Positions 1 to 9,858 of a stretch of 64,000 bases of DNA are shown piece by piece. This DNA comes from Photobacterium sp. DA100 (GTDB lineage: Bacteria; Pseudomonadota; Gammaproteobacteria; Enterobacterales; Vibrionaceae), in contig NZ_CP119423.1 of assembly GCF_029223585.1 (NCBI RefSeq), forward strand, positions 3,224,001 through 3,288,000. Direction: 5' to 3'. How positions within the stretch are numbered: position 1 is the stretch's first letter; the number at the start of each line of letters is the position of its first letter. The position numbers and the translations under genes were made by a program. The notes beneath the pieces were generated by a model, which was not told the DNA's origin, ran no database searches, and worked only from the letters and a program-made list of their open reading frames with translations.

Positions 1-651
1 GCCGATTTCCGGCACTTCGATGCGGAATAGCTCTGACAGCATTTCAGGCTTAGAGCGAGTCATGAACAATTGGAAACCACGTGCTTCTGGCGCTACTTTG
101 TACAGAAGGCCACGAACACGGTCACCCGGGCGGAAGTTTTCACGTGGCAACTGGTCGTCACGCTGGATAACAGCTTCTGCATTGTTACCAAGGTCAATGA
201 TAACAGCATCGCGGTTAACTTTCTTTACTACACCGGTGATTAGCTCACCTTCGTTGTCAATAAATTGCTCAACGATTTGTGCACGCTCAGCTTCACGAAC
301 TTTCTGAACGATAACCTGCTTGGCCGTTTGAGTCGTGATACGGTCAAACGTTACCGACTCGATCTGCTCTTCGACGTAATCATCAAGGTTGATCGTTTCG
401 TCGTCGTACTGCGCTGCTTCCAGAGTGATCTCCAGAGTCGGCTGAGTCACTTCCTCAACCGCTTTCCAGCGACGGAAAGTTTCGAACTCACCGGTCTTGC
501 GGTCGATCGCTACGCGTACGTCGATTTCCGCTTCGTATTTTTTCTTCGTTGCTGTTGCCAGTGCGATCTCAAGTGCTTCAAAGATGCGCTCACGAGGTAC
601 AGCTTTTTCGTTGGATACCGCTTCAACGACAGCCAAGATTTCTTTGTTCAT
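1..651 (-). CDS. nusA: Transcription termination/antitermination factor NusA (N-terminal part)
   Basis: NusA binds RNA polymerase and nascent RNA and modulates pausing, Rho-independent termination and antitermination. The ATG is at 651 and the frame stays open to base 1, giving 217 residues of a protein that is about 495 residues in E. coli; the C-terminus lies outside the window. The visible part covers the polymerase-binding N-terminal domain (start [20 protein letters not shown]) and the S1 domain that begins near residue 135 ([20 protein letters not shown]). It follows rimP by 22 bp on the same strand, the usual rimP-nusA-infB order. Identification is from strong similarity to the family. 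Confidence 0.95.
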   Translation of the reverse strand, partial: MNKEILAVVEAVSNEKAVPRERIFEALEIALATATKKKYEAEIDVRVAIDRKTGEFETFRRWKAVEEVTQPTLEITLEAAQYDDETINLDDYVEEQIESVTFDRITTQTAKQVIVQKVREAERAQIVEQFIDNEGELITGVVKKVNRDAVIIDLGNNAEAVIQRDDQLPRENFRPGDRVRGLLYKVAPEARGFQLFMTRSKPEMLSELFRIEVPEIG

Positions 652-673
652 TTCTAATGCCCCAATTTAGCGG

Positions 674-1129
674 TTAGAATTTTGGAACCAGGTTGGCCTT
701 GGAAATATTGCTCAGTGCAAATGTTTCTTCATTGCCATCAACATTTAATGTGACAAGCTCGCCGTCAACGGCAACGATATCACCTTTCCACTTACGACGG
801 TTGCCCATCGCCATTTTCAACACCAGGCTGACCTCGTGGCCAATAAACTGTTGGTAATGTGCGGCTTTAAATAGCGGCCTTTCTAGACCAGGGGAAGAGA
901 CCTCCAGGTTATAGGCAACAGTGATTGGATCTTCAACATCCATCACCGCGCTGATCTGGCGGCTAACTTCGGCACAATCTTCAACGGTGATCCCGTTTTC
1001 GTGATCGATAAATACACGCAGTGTTGAGTGTTCGCCTGCACGGATAAATTCCAGACCGACAAGTTCATAGCCTGTGGCCGTTACCGGCGCCTCAAGCAGT
1101 TCGGTCAATTGCATCTCTAAAGCTGTCAA
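674..1129 (-). CDS. rimP: Ribosome maturation factor RimP
   Basis: RimP is a cytoplasmic assembly factor for the 30S ribosomal subunit. The 151-residue product matches the family in length and in conserved stretches ([28 protein letters not shown], and the end [12 protein letters not shown]). I chose the TTG at 1129: the first residues align with E. coli RimP, which as I recall also starts with TTG, and a G-rich stretch lies about 6 nt upstream, while the ATG at 1114 has no usable spacing. It lies upstream of nusA and downstream of two terminator-like hairpins that separate it from the tRNA genes, so it is probably expressed partly by read-through. Confidence 0.95.
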   Translation of the reverse strand: MTALEMQLTELLEAPVTATGYELVGLEFIRAGEHSTLRVFIDHENGITVEDCAEVSRQISAVMDVEDPITVAYNLEVSSPGLERPLFKAAHYQQFIGHEVSLVLKMAMGNRRKWKGDIVAVDGELVTLNVDGNEETFALSNISKANLVPKF

Positions 1130-1146
1130 GACAACCCCCCGGAAAC

Positions 1147-1167
1147 AAAAAAAGGGCTATAAAGCCC
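1147..1167 (-). terminator. Short terminator-like hairpin before rimP
   Basis: On the minus strand GGGCT-loop-AGCCC is followed by seven T. It is the second of two such hairpins between tRNA-fMet and rimP. The five-pair stem is weak, so partial read-through into rimP-nusA is likely. Confidence 0.6.
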
Positions 1168-1200
1168 AGTAGATACCTGAATGGTCATGTTTCAGATAAT

Positions 1201-1225
1201 AAAAAACCCCGAATTACGGGGTTTA
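1201..1225 (-). terminator. Rho-independent terminator after the tRNA genes
   Basis: The minus strand reads ACCCCG-TAATT-CGGGGT followed by a T run, about 80 bp downstream of tRNA-fMet. It would end the tRNA transcript. Confidence 0.75.
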
Positions 1226-1306
1226 ATATCACTGGACCCTGATACCACAGCATATCGCTGTGATAGAAAAAACAACCTTACTAAGAATAGCTGTTTTTTC
1301 GGAAAG

Positions 1307-1383
<77 letters not shown>

Positions 1384-1440
1384 TCCGTAATCTGACGGCG
1401 ATTATATCGCCCAGACATCACTCTTTCAAGTGAGTAATAA

Positions 1441-1525
1441 TGGTGCCGAGAAGGGGACTTGAACCCCTACACCTTGCGGCACTAGCACCTCATGCTAGCG
1501 TGTCTACCAATTTCACCATCTCGGC
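1441..1525 (-). tRNA. tRNA-Leu (GAG)
   Basis: An 85-nt class II tRNA with a long variable arm and encoded CCA. The anticodon stem CTAGC/GCTAG encloses loop ATGAGGT, giving anticodon GAG. It sits 12 bp after secG, the same arrangement as secG-leuU in E. coli. Confidence 0.97.
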
Positions 1526-1537
1526 TAAATTCTTTTT

Positions 1538-1870
1538 TTACTCAGGAATGTCACTATTTACCGGTGCATTCTGAGTTGGCTCAACAACTTGCTCAGTCGC
1601 TGGAGCGCTTAGGTTTTCCCAACCACTGGTTTCGTGCGCCTTCTTGGTACTCATGTTGCCAAGCACTAGGCTGATGACGAAAAAGATGGTCGCGAAAATC
1701 GCGGTCATTCGGGTCAAAAAGTTTCCAGAGCCGCTCGCGCCGAACAGGGTACCTGATGCGCCAGCCCCAAATGAAGCTCCCATATCTGCGCCTTTACCTT
1801 GTTGAACCAAAACTAGGCCAATAACACCAAGCGCAGCCAACAGATAAATCACAAGTAGAATTTCGTACAT
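1538..1870 (-). CDS. secG: Protein-export membrane protein SecG
   Basis: SecG is the accessory subunit of the SecYEG translocon in the inner membrane. The product has two membrane segments flanking the cytoplasmic loop VQQGKGADMGASFGAGASGT, and a polar tail ending SDIPE as in E. coli. The length is 110 residues, normal for the family. The ATG at 1870 was preferred over the in-frame GTG at 1879 because the Shine-Dalgarno AGGTGG overlaps that GTG and is 6-7 nt from the ATG. It is followed by the tRNA genes on the same strand. Confidence 0.97.
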   Translation of the reverse strand: MYEILLVIYLLAALGVIGLVLVQQGKGADMGASFGAGASGTLFGASGSGNFLTRMTAIFATIFFVISLVLGNMSTKKAHETSGWENLSAPATEQVVEPTQNAPVNSDIPE

Positions 1871-2067
1871 GGGTTCCACCTATGGTTAAATTGTTGTGCC
1901 GGCTTTGCTTTAGCAGTGCCAGCGCACCCCTTCCACTAGGAGCGGGATGAATACTAGCGAAAGCTCTCTTCACTGACAAGTAAAATTTCTCCGAAAACTC
2001 TGTTTCTTGAATCACTTGTCGAAGAATTAGGCAAAACCGACACCAGTTAGTCGAATTTAGCGCACAC

Positions 2068-3405
2068 TTAGCAGCTTTGTTTCACTGCCTCGGCAATGTA
2101 CAGGGCCGATTCCTTGACCAGCTCCGCATCTTCGCCTTCCACCATTACGCGGATCAGCGGCTCAGTGCCGGATTTACGCAGCAGTACGCGCCCCTTATCA
2201 CCTAGTTTAGCTTCAACGGCAGCCGCAGCTGACAAAACAGCCTCTGATTCCAGCGGATTGGAATCGCCGGCAAACCGAACATTCTCGAGTACTTGCGGGT
2301 ACATCGTCATGCCATCAGCCAGCTCCTTGAGTGACATCTTGCTACCGACCATTGATGCCATCACCTGAAGGCCAGCGACAATACCGTCACCGGTGGTCAC
2401 TTTATCAAGCAAAATGACATGGCCCGAGTTCTCGGCACCGATCAGCCAGTCGTGCTTCTTCAGCTCTTCCATTACGTAGCGATCGCCTACTTTCGCGCGA
2501 ACAAACGGGATCCCCAGGTTCTTCAGGGCATTTTCCATCCCCAGATTGGTCATCAGCGTACCGACCACACCGCCTTTCAGCTCGCCGCGGCGCAGGGCAT
2601 CACGGGCAATGATATAGGCAATTTGATCGCCATCGACCTTGTTGCCCTCTTCATCGACCATGATCACCCGATCGCCGTCACCGTCCAGCGCAATACCGAA
2701 ATGGGCTTTCTCTTCCAGTACCTTCGCCTGCAGCGCCGCCACATCGGTCGCACCGACCTTGTCGTTGATATTGGTACCGTTCGGCTCGCAGCCCATAGTG
2801 ATCACCTCGGCACCCAGCTCTTTGAACACATTAGGGGCGATGTGGTAGGTCGCGCCGTGGGCACAGTCAACCACGATCTTATACCCGGCCAAGTCATACT
2901 GGCTTGGGAACGTACCTTTGCAGAACTCGATATACCGGCCAGCCGCGTCATTAATGCGATATGCCTTGCCGAGCATGGCAGACTCAACGCACGTCAGCGG
3001 CTTGTCCAGCTCGGCTTCAATGGCAAGTTCAACCTCGTCCGGCAGCTTGGTACCTTCCGATGAGAAGAATTTGATCCCGTTATCGTAGTAAGGGTTGTGC
3101 GACGCCGAGATCACAATCCCGGCTTCCGCGCGGAAAGTGCGGGTCAGGTAGGCGACGGCCGGCGTCGGCATCGGGCCGGTGAATGCCGCCTGCAAGCCAG
3201 CGGCAGCCAACCCCGCTTCAAGTGCCGATTCCAGCATGTAGCCGGAAATGCGGGTATCCTTACCTATGATAACTTTCTTGGTACCCTGCTGTGACAAGAT
3301 ACGTCCTGCAGCCCAGCCCAATTTCAAGACAAAATCCGGGGTAATTGGACCTTTGCCCACAAAACCACGTACCCCATCGGTACCAAAATACTTGCGTTCA
3401 GCCAT
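2068..3405 (-). CDS. glmM: Phosphoglucosamine mutase GlmM
   Basis: GlmM converts glucosamine-6-phosphate to glucosamine-1-phosphate on the way to UDP-GlcNAc, and so feeds peptidoglycan and LPS synthesis. The 445-residue product carries the phosphoserine loop with catalytic Ser102 ([12 protein letters not shown]), the metal-binding loop DGDGDR and the phosphate-binding loop [12 protein letters not shown] near the C-terminus. It follows folP by 43 bp, so folP-glmM is probably one transcript. Confidence 0.98.
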   Translation of the reverse strand: MAERKYFGTDGVRGFVGKGPITPDFVLKLGWAAGRILSQQGTKKVIIGKDTRISGYMLESALEAGLAAAGLQAAFTGPMPTPAVAYLTRTFRAEAGIVISASHNPYYDNGIKFFSSEGTKLPDEVELAIEAELDKPLTCVESAMLGKAYRINDAAGRYIEFCKGTFPSQYDLAGYKIVVDCAHGATYHIAPNVFKELGAEVITMGCEPNGTNINDKVGATDVAALQAKVLEEKAHFGIALDGDGDRVIMVDEEGNKVDGDQIAYIIARDALRRGELKGGVVGTLMTNLGMENALKNLGIPFVRAKVGDRYVMEELKKHDWLIGAENSGHVILLDKVTTGDGIVAGLQVMASMVGSKMSLKELADGMTMYPQVLENVRFAGDSNPLESEAVLSAAAAVEAKLGDKGRVLLRKSGTEPLIRVMVEGEDAELVKESALYIAEAVKQSC

Positions 3406-3448
3406 TCTCTGCTCCTAGCAATCTATATAATTACAACCTTACCTGACT

Positions 3449-4288
3449 TCATTTATCCCGGTACTGGGACATGGTCATTTCGCACACTTTCAGCACATCA
3501 ACCGTTTCTTTCGCATCATGGACCCGGATGATCTGGGCCCCTTTCATGGCAGCGATAGCGGCGCAGGCAAGGCTACCAGCCAGGCAATCGGCCGGTTGTT
3601 TATCTAATAATTTGAACACCATCGATTTTCTCGACATGCCAACCAACAAGGGAAGGCCAAAGCGGTGGAATTCATCAAGGTGAGCCAGCAATTGGTAGTT
3701 GTGCTCGAGGGTTTTACCAAACCCATACCCCGGGTCGAGCAATAACTGCTCCCGGGGGATCCCCACCTGCTCGCAGGCATGAATTCTTTCAGCCAAAAAG
3801 TCACCGACATCGGCGATGACATCTTGGTATGTCGGCTGGTGCTGCATTGTACGTGGTTGCCCTTGCATATGCATTATACAAATCGGCACCCCGGCATCCG
3901 CAGCCACCTGCAGTGCCCCCGGCTCCTGCAAAGCTCGGACATCGTTAATCAAATCCGCCCCAGCCGCAACGGCCTCGCGCATTACCGCAGCCTTGCTGGT
4001 ATCAATCGATATCCAGCAGTCGAAGCGCTGGCGCAGCGCTTCAATCACCGGTACCACTCGGTCGAGTTCCTGCGCCAGCGAGACGTCATCCGCCCCAGGG
4101 CGGGTAGATTCACCACCGATATCCAAAATAGACGTGCCCGCTGACAACATCTCCTCGGCATGACGCAAGGCGGCATCCAGCTGGTTAAATCGACCACCAT
4201 CGGAAAAAGAATCAGGGGTGACATTCAAGATCCCCATGGTATGGGGACGGGAAAGATCTAGCGTCTTGGTTTTGCTCTTGAGGATCAA
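3449..4288 (-). CDS. folP: Dihydropteroate synthase FolP
   Basis: FolP condenses p-aminobenzoate with dihydropterin pyrophosphate in folate synthesis and is the target of sulfonamides. The 279-residue TIM-barrel protein has the pterin-binding signatures MGILNVTPDSFSDGG near residue 18 and LDIGGESTRPGA near residue 55. The RVHD motif lies close to the C-terminus. It lies between ftsH and glmM as in other gammaproteobacteria. No resistance change can be judged by eye. Confidence 0.97.
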   Translation of the reverse strand: MILKSKTKTLDLSRPHTMGILNVTPDSFSDGGRFNQLDAALRHAEEMLSAGTSILDIGGESTRPGADDVSLAQELDRVVPVIEALRQRFDCWISIDTSKAAVMREAVAAGADLINDVRALQEPGALQVAADAGVPICIMHMQGQPRTMQHQPTYQDVIADVGDFLAERIHACEQVGIPREQLLLDPGYGFGKTLEHNYQLLAHLDEFHRFGLPLLVGMSRKSMVFKLLDKQPADCLAGSLACAAIAAMKGAQIIRVHDAKETVDVLKVCEMTMSQYRDK

Positions 4289-4314
4289 ATTTACCGCTCC
4301 TGGGTCTTTTATAT

Positions 4315-4346
4315 AAAAAAACCCCGAACCTAGGCCGGGGTTTTTG
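4315..4346 (-). terminator. Terminator between ftsH and folP
   Basis: CCCCG pairs with CGGGG across a short loop, with A and T runs on both sides, so it can work on either strand. It lies just after the ftsH stop codon. Confidence 0.75.
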
Positions 4347-4361
4347 CTTATCGATTAATGA

Positions 4362-6338
4362 TTAAGCCTGTGGCTTGTCATCTTCTTTGTTCTGCACTGG
4401 CTGTGCTTCAGGCGCTTGCTCAGGCTGCGTTTCTGCTTTTGGTTCAGCAGGTGCTTCCTGTTGCTCGCTCTGCTGCTCTGGAGCAGCGTCACTGGCTTTC
4501 AGGGTATCTTTTTCGTCACCCCAGCCTTTCGGTGCACGGATTTCAGTCTTGCGTTCCATCAAGTCGTCAATCTGGCCAGCATCGATGGTCTCGTACTTCA
4601 TCAGCGCATCTTTCATCGCGTGCATGATATCCATATTCTGCTCAAGGATTTCACGCGCACGCTCATAGTTGCGGTCGATGATAGCGCGAACTTCGTTGTC
4701 GATAAGCTTCGCTGTGTCGTCAGACATATGCTTGCTCTGCGTCACCGAACGGCCAAGGAAAACCTCGCCTTCGTCTTCCGCATACAGCAACGGACCCAAT
4801 TTCTCAGAGAAGCCCCACTGGGTCACCATCTTGCGGGCAATATCAGTGGCTCGCTCGATATCGTTCGATGCACCGGTCGAGACCTTATTCACACCGTAGA
4901 TCAGCTCTTCAGCCAAACGACCGCCGTACAGGCTTGAAATCATTGACTCCAAGAACTCACGCGAGTGGCTGACACGGTCTTGCTCAGGCAAGTACATGGT
5001 CACACCCAATGCGCGACCGCGCGGAATGATAGAGACCTTGTACACAGGATCGTGATCCGGCACCAAGCGACCAATGATGGCATGGCCCGCTTCATGGTAA
5101 GCCGTCGACTCTTTCTGCTCATCGGTCATTACCATCGACTTGCGCTCGGCACCCATCATGATCTTATCTTTGGCCAGTTCGAACTCCACCATAGATACGG
5201 TTCGCTTGTTGCCGCGAGCAGCAAACAAAGCAGCTTCGTTAACCAGGTTGGCCAGATCCGCCCCCGAGAAGCCAGGAGTACCACGTGCGATAAGCTCAGG
5301 CTTCACATCACCGTCTAGCGGTACTTTGCGCATGTGCACTTTCAGGATTTGCTCACGGCCACGTACGTCCGGCAAGCCAACCACTACCTGGCGGTCGAAA
5401 CGACCAGGACGCAATAGCGCAGGGTCCAGTACGTCAGGACGGTTGGTCGCGGCGATAACAATGATACCTTCGTTACCTTCAAAACCATCCATCTCAACCA
5501 GCATCTGGTTCAAGGTCTGCTCACGCTCATCGTGACCACCACCCACACCGGCACCACGCTGGCGACCGACGGCATCGATCTCATCGATAAAGATGATACA
5601 AGGCGCGGCTTTTTTCGCCTGCTCGAACATGTCACGGACACGGGATGCCCCCACACCGACGAACATTTCCACGAAATCAGAACCAGAGATCGTAAAGAAC
5701 GGTACTTTCGCTTCACCGGCAATGGCTTTCGCCAGCAAGGTTTTACCCGTACCTGGAGGACCGACCATCAACACACCGGTCGGGATCTTACCGCCCAGTT
5801 TCTGGAAACGGCTCGGGTCACGCAGGTAATCCACCAGCTCTTTCACATCTTCCTTCGCCTCGTCACACCCGGCAACGTCATTGAAGGTGGTTTTGATCTG
5901 GTCTTCGCTCATCATGCGGGCCTTAGACTTACCGAACGACATGGCACCTTTGCCACCGCCGCCCTGCATTTGGCGCATGAAGAAGATCCAGACACCGATG
6001 AGCAACAGCATCGGGAACCAGGAGATAAAGATTGAGGCCAGTAGGCTTGGCTCCTCAGGCGGAGTACCCATGACCTTTACGTTAGCGTTAATCAGATCGT
6101 CTAACAGCTTTTGGTCGTTAACGACAGGCAGATAAGTGACGTATCGCGTGTTATCACGTTTGAATACGGTAATCTCACGATCATTGAATCGCACTTCCCT
6201 TATCTGATCCTGACCGATTTCACGGACAAAGGTTGTATAGTCGACTTGACGGCCAGCACTATCACCGGGACCGAAGCTCTGGAATACAGACATCAGAACC
6301 ACAGCGATGACCAACCACAAAATCAAGTTTTTTGCCAT
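4362..6338 (-). CDS. ftsH: ATP-dependent zinc metalloprotease FtsH
   Basis: FtsH is the membrane-anchored AAA+ protease that degrades misfolded membrane proteins and regulators such as LpxC. The 658-residue product has an N-terminal membrane segment ([19 protein letters not shown]), a periplasmic domain, and a second membrane segment near residue 100. The AAA+ module has Walker A GPPGTGKT and Walker [10 protein letters not shown]. The zinc motif HEAGH follows, and the tail is rich in Gln, Glu, Pro and Ala. I used the ATG at 6338; a TTG three codons upstream is possible, but the family starts at MAKN. It lies downstream of rlmE on the same strand. Confidence 0.98.
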   Translation of the reverse strand: MAKNLILWLVIAVVLMSVFQSFGPGDSAGRQVDYTTFVREIGQDQIREVRFNDREITVFKRDNTRYVTYLPVVNDQKLLDDLINANVKVMGTPPEEPSLLASIFISWFPMLLLIGVWIFFMRQMQGGGGKGAMSFGKSKARMMSEDQIKTTFNDVAGCDEAKEDVKELVDYLRDPSRFQKLGGKIPTGVLMVGPPGTGKTLLAKAIAGEAKVPFFTISGSDFVEMFVGVGASRVRDMFEQAKKAAPCIIFIDEIDAVGRQRGAGVGGGHDEREQTLNQMLVEMDGFEGNEGIIVIAATNRPDVLDPALLRPGRFDRQVVVGLPDVRGREQILKVHMRKVPLDGDVKPELIARGTPGFSGADLANLVNEAALFAARGNKRTVSMVEFELAKDKIMMGAERKSMVMTDEQKESTAYHEAGHAIIGRLVPDHDPVYKVSIIPRGRALGVTMYLPEQDRVSHSREFLESMISSLYGGRLAEELIYGVNKVSTGASNDIERATDIARKMVTQWGFSEKLGPLLYAEDEGEVFLGRSVTQSKHMSDDTAKLIDNEVRAIIDRNYERAREILEQNMDIMHAMKDALMKYETIDAGQIDDLMERKTEIRAPKGWGDEKDTLKASDAAPEQQSEQQEAPAEPKAETQPEQAPEAQPVQNKEDDKPQA

Positions 6339-6387
6339 GTCACTCAAGGTGTTAACCCCGCGATAACTAATAGATGAATTTAGGGTA

Positions 6388-7017
6388 CTACAGTTTGTAA
6401 CCTGTAGCTACAATATATACCTCACGAGAACGATCTCGTGACGAATCCGGCTTACGGATTTTGACCACTTTGAACATGCTACGCACTTCTGCCAGATATT
6501 GATCAAAGCCTTCCCCTTGGAAAACTTTTACCGCAAAGCTGCCATTAGGTGCAAGTACCTGTCTACACATATCTAATGCTAGTTCAACAAGATACATAGC
6601 TCTAGGCTGATCCGAAGCTAAGTTGCCGCTCATGTTCGGTGCCATGTCCGATAACACAACATCAACCATGTCCGGCTGGATACGCTCTAGCAATGCATCC
6701 AACACCGCTTCCTCTCGGAAGTCTCCCTGCAGGAAGCTCACGCCTGGCAGCGAATCCATTGGCAGGATGTCACAGGCAATCACCTGGCCCTCGTCGCCAA
6801 CAACCTCTGCAGCATACTGAGACCACCCACCAGGAGCCGCCCCCAAGTCAACCACCGTCATACCGGGTTTCAGCAGCTTGTCTTTGTTTTGGATTTCTTC
6901 GATTTTGAAAATCGCGCGGGAACGGTAGCCCTTTTTTTGCGCTTCTAGAACATACTTGTCGTCAAAATGTTCTTTCAGCCATCGGCCAGAGCTGCCCGAA
7001 TGTTTTTTCTTACTCAT
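6388..7017 (-). CDS. rlmE: 23S rRNA (uridine-2'-O) methyltransferase RlmE
   Basis: RlmE (FtsJ/RrmJ) methylates U2552 in the A loop of 23S rRNA late in 50S assembly. The 209-residue product shows the SAM-binding motif [13 protein letters not shown] and the acidic motif [13 protein letters not shown]. The catalytic K-D-K-E set is compatible with the aligned family. It is paired with ftsH 49 bp downstream and diverges from yhbY, the same layout as in E. coli. Confidence 0.97.
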   Translation of the reverse strand: MSKKKHSGSSGRWLKEHFDDKYVLEAQKKGYRSRAIFKIEEIQNKDKLLKPGMTVVDLGAAPGGWSQYAAEVVGDEGQVIACDILPMDSLPGVSFLQGDFREEAVLDALLERIQPDMVDVVLSDMAPNMSGNLASDQPRAMYLVELALDMCRQVLAPNGSFAVKVFQGEGFDQYLAEVRSMFKVVKIRKPDSSRDRSREVYIVATGYKL

Positions 7018-7155
7018 GATTTACCTAATGAGTTTGGGTACTTATCAAGTATACTCAGCAACACCACAAATGGCGTATACTAAACAAATTAGTCATCTAG
7101 ACTATATGGCGTTAGAATACGCGGTTTTCAACCCTAAATTAATAATAGAGCCGAC

Positions 7156-7452
7156 ATGAATCTAAGCACCAAGCAGAAGCAATACCTCAAAGGTCTTGCC
7201 CACAACCTAAAGCCAGTTGTCCTAATGGGCGCAAATGGCCTGACTGAAGCCGTGATTGCCGAGATTGAACTGGCACTTGACCACCACGAGCTTATCAAGG
7301 TTAAAGTGGCTGCTGAAGAGCGCGAGACCAAGGTTTTGATCGTTGACGCAATTGTTCGCGAAACCAAGGCAGAAAAAGTCCAAGTGATCGGTAAGACACT
7401 GGTACTATACCGCCAGAGCGAAGAGCGTAAGATCGAACTTCCGCGCAAATAA
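7156..7452 (+). CDS. yhbY: RNA-binding protein YhbY (CRS1-YhbY domain)
   Basis: This 98-residue single-domain RNA-binding protein associates with pre-50S ribosomes. It has the characteristic LKGLAHNLKPVVLMGANGLT segment and the GxxG-type loop of the CRS1/YhbY fold. It is transcribed divergently from rlmE and converges on greA. A strong terminator follows. Confidence 0.95.
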   Translation: MNLSTKQKQYLKGLAHNLKPVVLMGANGLTEAVIAEIELALDHHELIKVKVAAEERETKVLIVDAIVRETKAEKVQVIGKTLVLYRQSEERKIELPRK

Positions 7453-7480
7453 AAAAGGCCGCCGCTGCGGCCTTTTTTAT
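7450..7480 (+). terminator. Bidirectional terminator between yhbY and greA
   Basis: AAAAAAGGCCGC-CGCT-GCGGCCTTTTTT, a GC-rich stem with A and T runs on the two sides. It serves yhbY and can also serve greA. Confidence 0.85.
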
Positions 7481-7548
7481 GTCTGTATCATGGCACGGAA
7501 TGCCATGATCCAACCTTTACAGATACATTTAATAACAATTTCGTGTGA

Positions 7549-8022
7549 TTAAATGTAAGCGACTTCCGCAATTTCGAACTCACGCGCACCGCCCGGTGTG
7601 GTGATAGTCACTTCGTCGTCCTGCATTTTACCGATTAGGCCGCGGGCAATCGGAGAATTCACTGAAATACGTCCCGCTTTGATGTCCGCCTCGTCGTCAC
7701 CCACGATCTGGTAAGTGACTTCCTCATCCGTGTTCACATCAATCAAAGTCACTGTGGTACCGAAAATCACTTTGCCAGTATTCTGCATCTTGGTCACGTC
7801 GATAACCTGTGCCATTGATAGCTTGTATTCGATATCACGGATCTGCGCTTCGCAGATACCCTGCTCTTCACGGGCTGCGTGGTACTCGGCATTCTCTTTC
7901 AGATCACCCAGTTCACGCGCTTCACCAATGGCCTGTGAAATGATCGGGCGACGCTTAATTAGTACATCCAGTTCTTCACGTAGCAGCTTCTCGCCGCGAA
8001 CCGTCATTGGAATCTTATCCAT
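7549..8022 (-). CDS. greA: Transcript cleavage factor GreA
   Basis: GreA enters the RNA polymerase secondary channel and stimulates cleavage of backtracked RNA. The 157-residue product has the N-terminal coiled coil with the acidic tip segment [17 protein letters not shown], which carries the catalytic acidic residues. The C-terminal FKBP-like domain contains [10 protein letters not shown]. Length and sequence are typical. It is transcribed away from the porin genes. Confidence 0.97.
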   Translation of the reverse strand: MDKIPMTVRGEKLLREELDVLIKRRPIISQAIGEARELGDLKENAEYHAAREEQGICEAQIRDIEYKLSMAQVIDVTKMQNTGKVIFGTTVTLIDVNTDEEVTYQIVGDDEADIKAGRISVNSPIARGLIGKMQDDEVTITTPGGAREFEIAEVAYI

Positions 8023-8546
8023 AACTCTTATTACCTCAACGCCCGTATAGCCACAGCTATAAAAGGCAAAACAAAGCCTGTCCGACAGTTTGGTCGAACA
8101 AAGCGATTACTAATGGGAACACTTCATTCTAAACAAAGATGCCAAAGAGATCACCCTTGTTCATTCAGCGGCATAACTTAGGTTACAAGCGCTACCCTAT
8201 CGCCTGCAAATCATAAAAATGTCATGTTCAATACGCCTAGCGCATAGCGATTAAAAATTATGCGCCAAAGATCACAAAATCACGTATTTATACAAAATAT
8301 CCCACCTAAAAATGCAAGCGGCAAAGCCTAAAAATAGCTAAAAAACGCCCCCAACACCGAACTTTTTCGATCACTGGTAACCACCTGATATTTCGTCGGT
8401 TAGCACTCACAATTAGCATCAAACCCACTCAAATAAAGTATTTTTCAGTTTTTTTTACTAACAGATCGCGCCAGACACCAGTAAAAAGAACAGCATGCAT
8501 TTAGCACAGATATGCATACAACAAAAAATTCCAAAAGGATTCGACA
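8023..8546. other. AT-rich divergent intergenic region between greA and the first porin gene
   Basis: These 524 bp have no credible ORF. They should hold the greA promoter and the control region of the porin gene. The only element I can define is the block at 8441-8499 that recurs upstream of the second porin. No operator consensus was clear elsewhere. Confidence 0.6.
8441..8499 (+). promoter_or_regulatory. Porin upstream block, copy 1
   Basis: TTTTTCAGTTTTTTTTACT at 8441-8459, AGTAAAAAGAA at 8480-8490 and CATGCA at 8494-8499. The same three elements, with the same 39-bp offset between the first two, precede the second porin gene. This suggests a core promoter or activator site kept after duplication. 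ToxR control of ompU is known in V. cholerae; that it applies here is inference. Confidence 0.55.
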
Positions 8547-9527
8547 ATGAACAAGAAACTGATTGCTCTAGCAGTAGCAGCAGCATCTATCTCTTCTGTA
8601 GCAAACGCAGCAGAAGTTTACTCTGACGAAACTTCAAGCCTAGCAGTAGGCGGTCGTTTTGAAGCGCGTGCAGTAATGCAGGACAACGATGCTGGCGACA
8701 GCAAAGTTAATGACAAGACTCGTGTACGTATCAATGTTGCTGGTAAAACAGACATCACTGACTCAGTATACGCGCTAGGTTTCTGGGAAGGCGAATACAC
8801 TGACGGTAGCGAAGTAAACAACCGTCACCTAAACGCTGGTATCGGCGGTGATTTCGGTCAAATCCGTTACGGTAAGACTGACGGCTCTCTAGGCATGATC
8901 ACTGACTTCACTGATATCATGTCTTACCACGGTAACGAAGCTGGTGGTAAAATTTCTGCTGCTGACCGTACTGGCAACAACCTAGCATACGTAGGTTCTT
9001 TCGACCTAGGCGGCAACAACCTAACAGTTAAAGCTAACTACGTATTCGAAGGCGACAGCAACAAAGATGGCCTTGAAGACGGTTACTCTGTTGGTGCAAT
9101 CTACGCTATGGACATGGGTCTAGCGTTCGGTGCTGGTTACGGCGAGCAAGACGGCTACGAGAAAGAGTCTGGTGCTGACGCAACTGGTAAGCAGGCATTC
9201 GGTGCTATCTCGTACACTTACGGCGACTTCTACGTAGCAGGTCTATACCAAGACACTCGTAACTTCCAAGCTGACAAAGCACAAGGTTACGAATTTGCTG
9301 CAGCATACACATACGGCAAGACTGTATTCGTTGCAACTTACAACTACCTAGAAGACAAAGACAACAGCGTTGATCTTGCAGACTCTATCGCAATCGACGC
9401 GACTCACTACTTCAACAAGAACTTCCGCACTTACGCGTCATACAAGTTCAACAACCTAGACTCTAAAGATGTTGGTAAAGCAGCAGCTTCTGACGAGTTC
9501 GTTCTAGGTGCACGTTACGACTTCTAA
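8547..9527 (+). CDS. OmpU-type outer membrane porin, copy 1
   Basis: This is a general diffusion porin, expected to be a trimeric 16-strand beta barrel. The 326-residue product starts with a signal peptide (MNKKLIALAVAAASISSVANA, cleaved before AEVYS) and ends in the outer-membrane signature GARYDF with C-terminal Phe. It has the OmpU-family segments VGGRFEAR, DFTDIMSYHGNEAGGK and YFNKNFRTYASYKFN. The place between greA and dacB is the ompU position in V. cholerae. Codon use is strongly biased (cta, act, gac, tac), as in highly expressed genes. It is a tandem duplicate of the next gene. Confidence 0.92.
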   Translation: MNKKLIALAVAAASISSVANAAEVYSDETSSLAVGGRFEARAVMQDNDAGDSKVNDKTRVRINVAGKTDITDSVYALGFWEGEYTDGSEVNNRHLNAGIGGDFGQIRYGKTDGSLGMITDFTDIMSYHGNEAGGKISAADRTGNNLAYVGSFDLGGNNLTVKANYVFEGDSNKDGLEDGYSVGAIYAMDMGLAFGAGYGEQDGYEKESGADATGKQAFGAISYTYGDFYVAGLYQDTRNFQADKAQGYEFAAAYTYGKTVFVATYNYLEDKDNSVDLADSIAIDATHYFNKNFRTYASYKFNNLDSKDVGKAAASDEFVLGARYDF

Positions 9528-9564
9528 TCCTGATTGGATATAGAAATCTAACACCGCCTTTTCT

Positions 9565-9600
9565 AAACACTGGTCTTCGGGCCAGTGTTTTTCTTTATTT
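9565..9600 (+). terminator. Terminator of porin copy 1
   Basis: AAACACTGG-TCTTCGGG-CCAGTGTTT followed by a T-rich tract. Confidence 0.85.
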
Positions 9601-9756
9601 CACCCCTGTCACTCTCGTCGCCAATCACTCACCTCGCTAGCCTCCCCCTGGCATCCATCCCACTTTGCTCCGCCCCAGAGCGAACAATAGGGTTCGAACC
9701 GTACTGGTAGCAAAACGGCTACCAAAATACATTTGGACACAACCCAAAAAACATCA

Positions 9757-9815
9757 TTTTTCAGTTTTTTTTACTGCCCAAAACAAAAAAAGACAAGTAA
9801 AAAGAATGACATGCA
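9757..9815 (+). promoter_or_regulatory. Porin upstream block, copy 2
   Basis: TTTTTCAGTTTTTTTTACT at 9757-9775, AGTAAAAAGAA at 9796-9806 and CATGCA at 9810-9815 repeat the block before copy 1. The sequence between the elements has diverged while the spacing is unchanged, which points to function. The remaining bases of the 331-bp gap between the porin genes show only the copy 1 terminator. Confidence 0.55.
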
Positions 9816-9858
9816 AAAACATCACTTTGCATGAACAATATTTATAAAGGATTCGACA

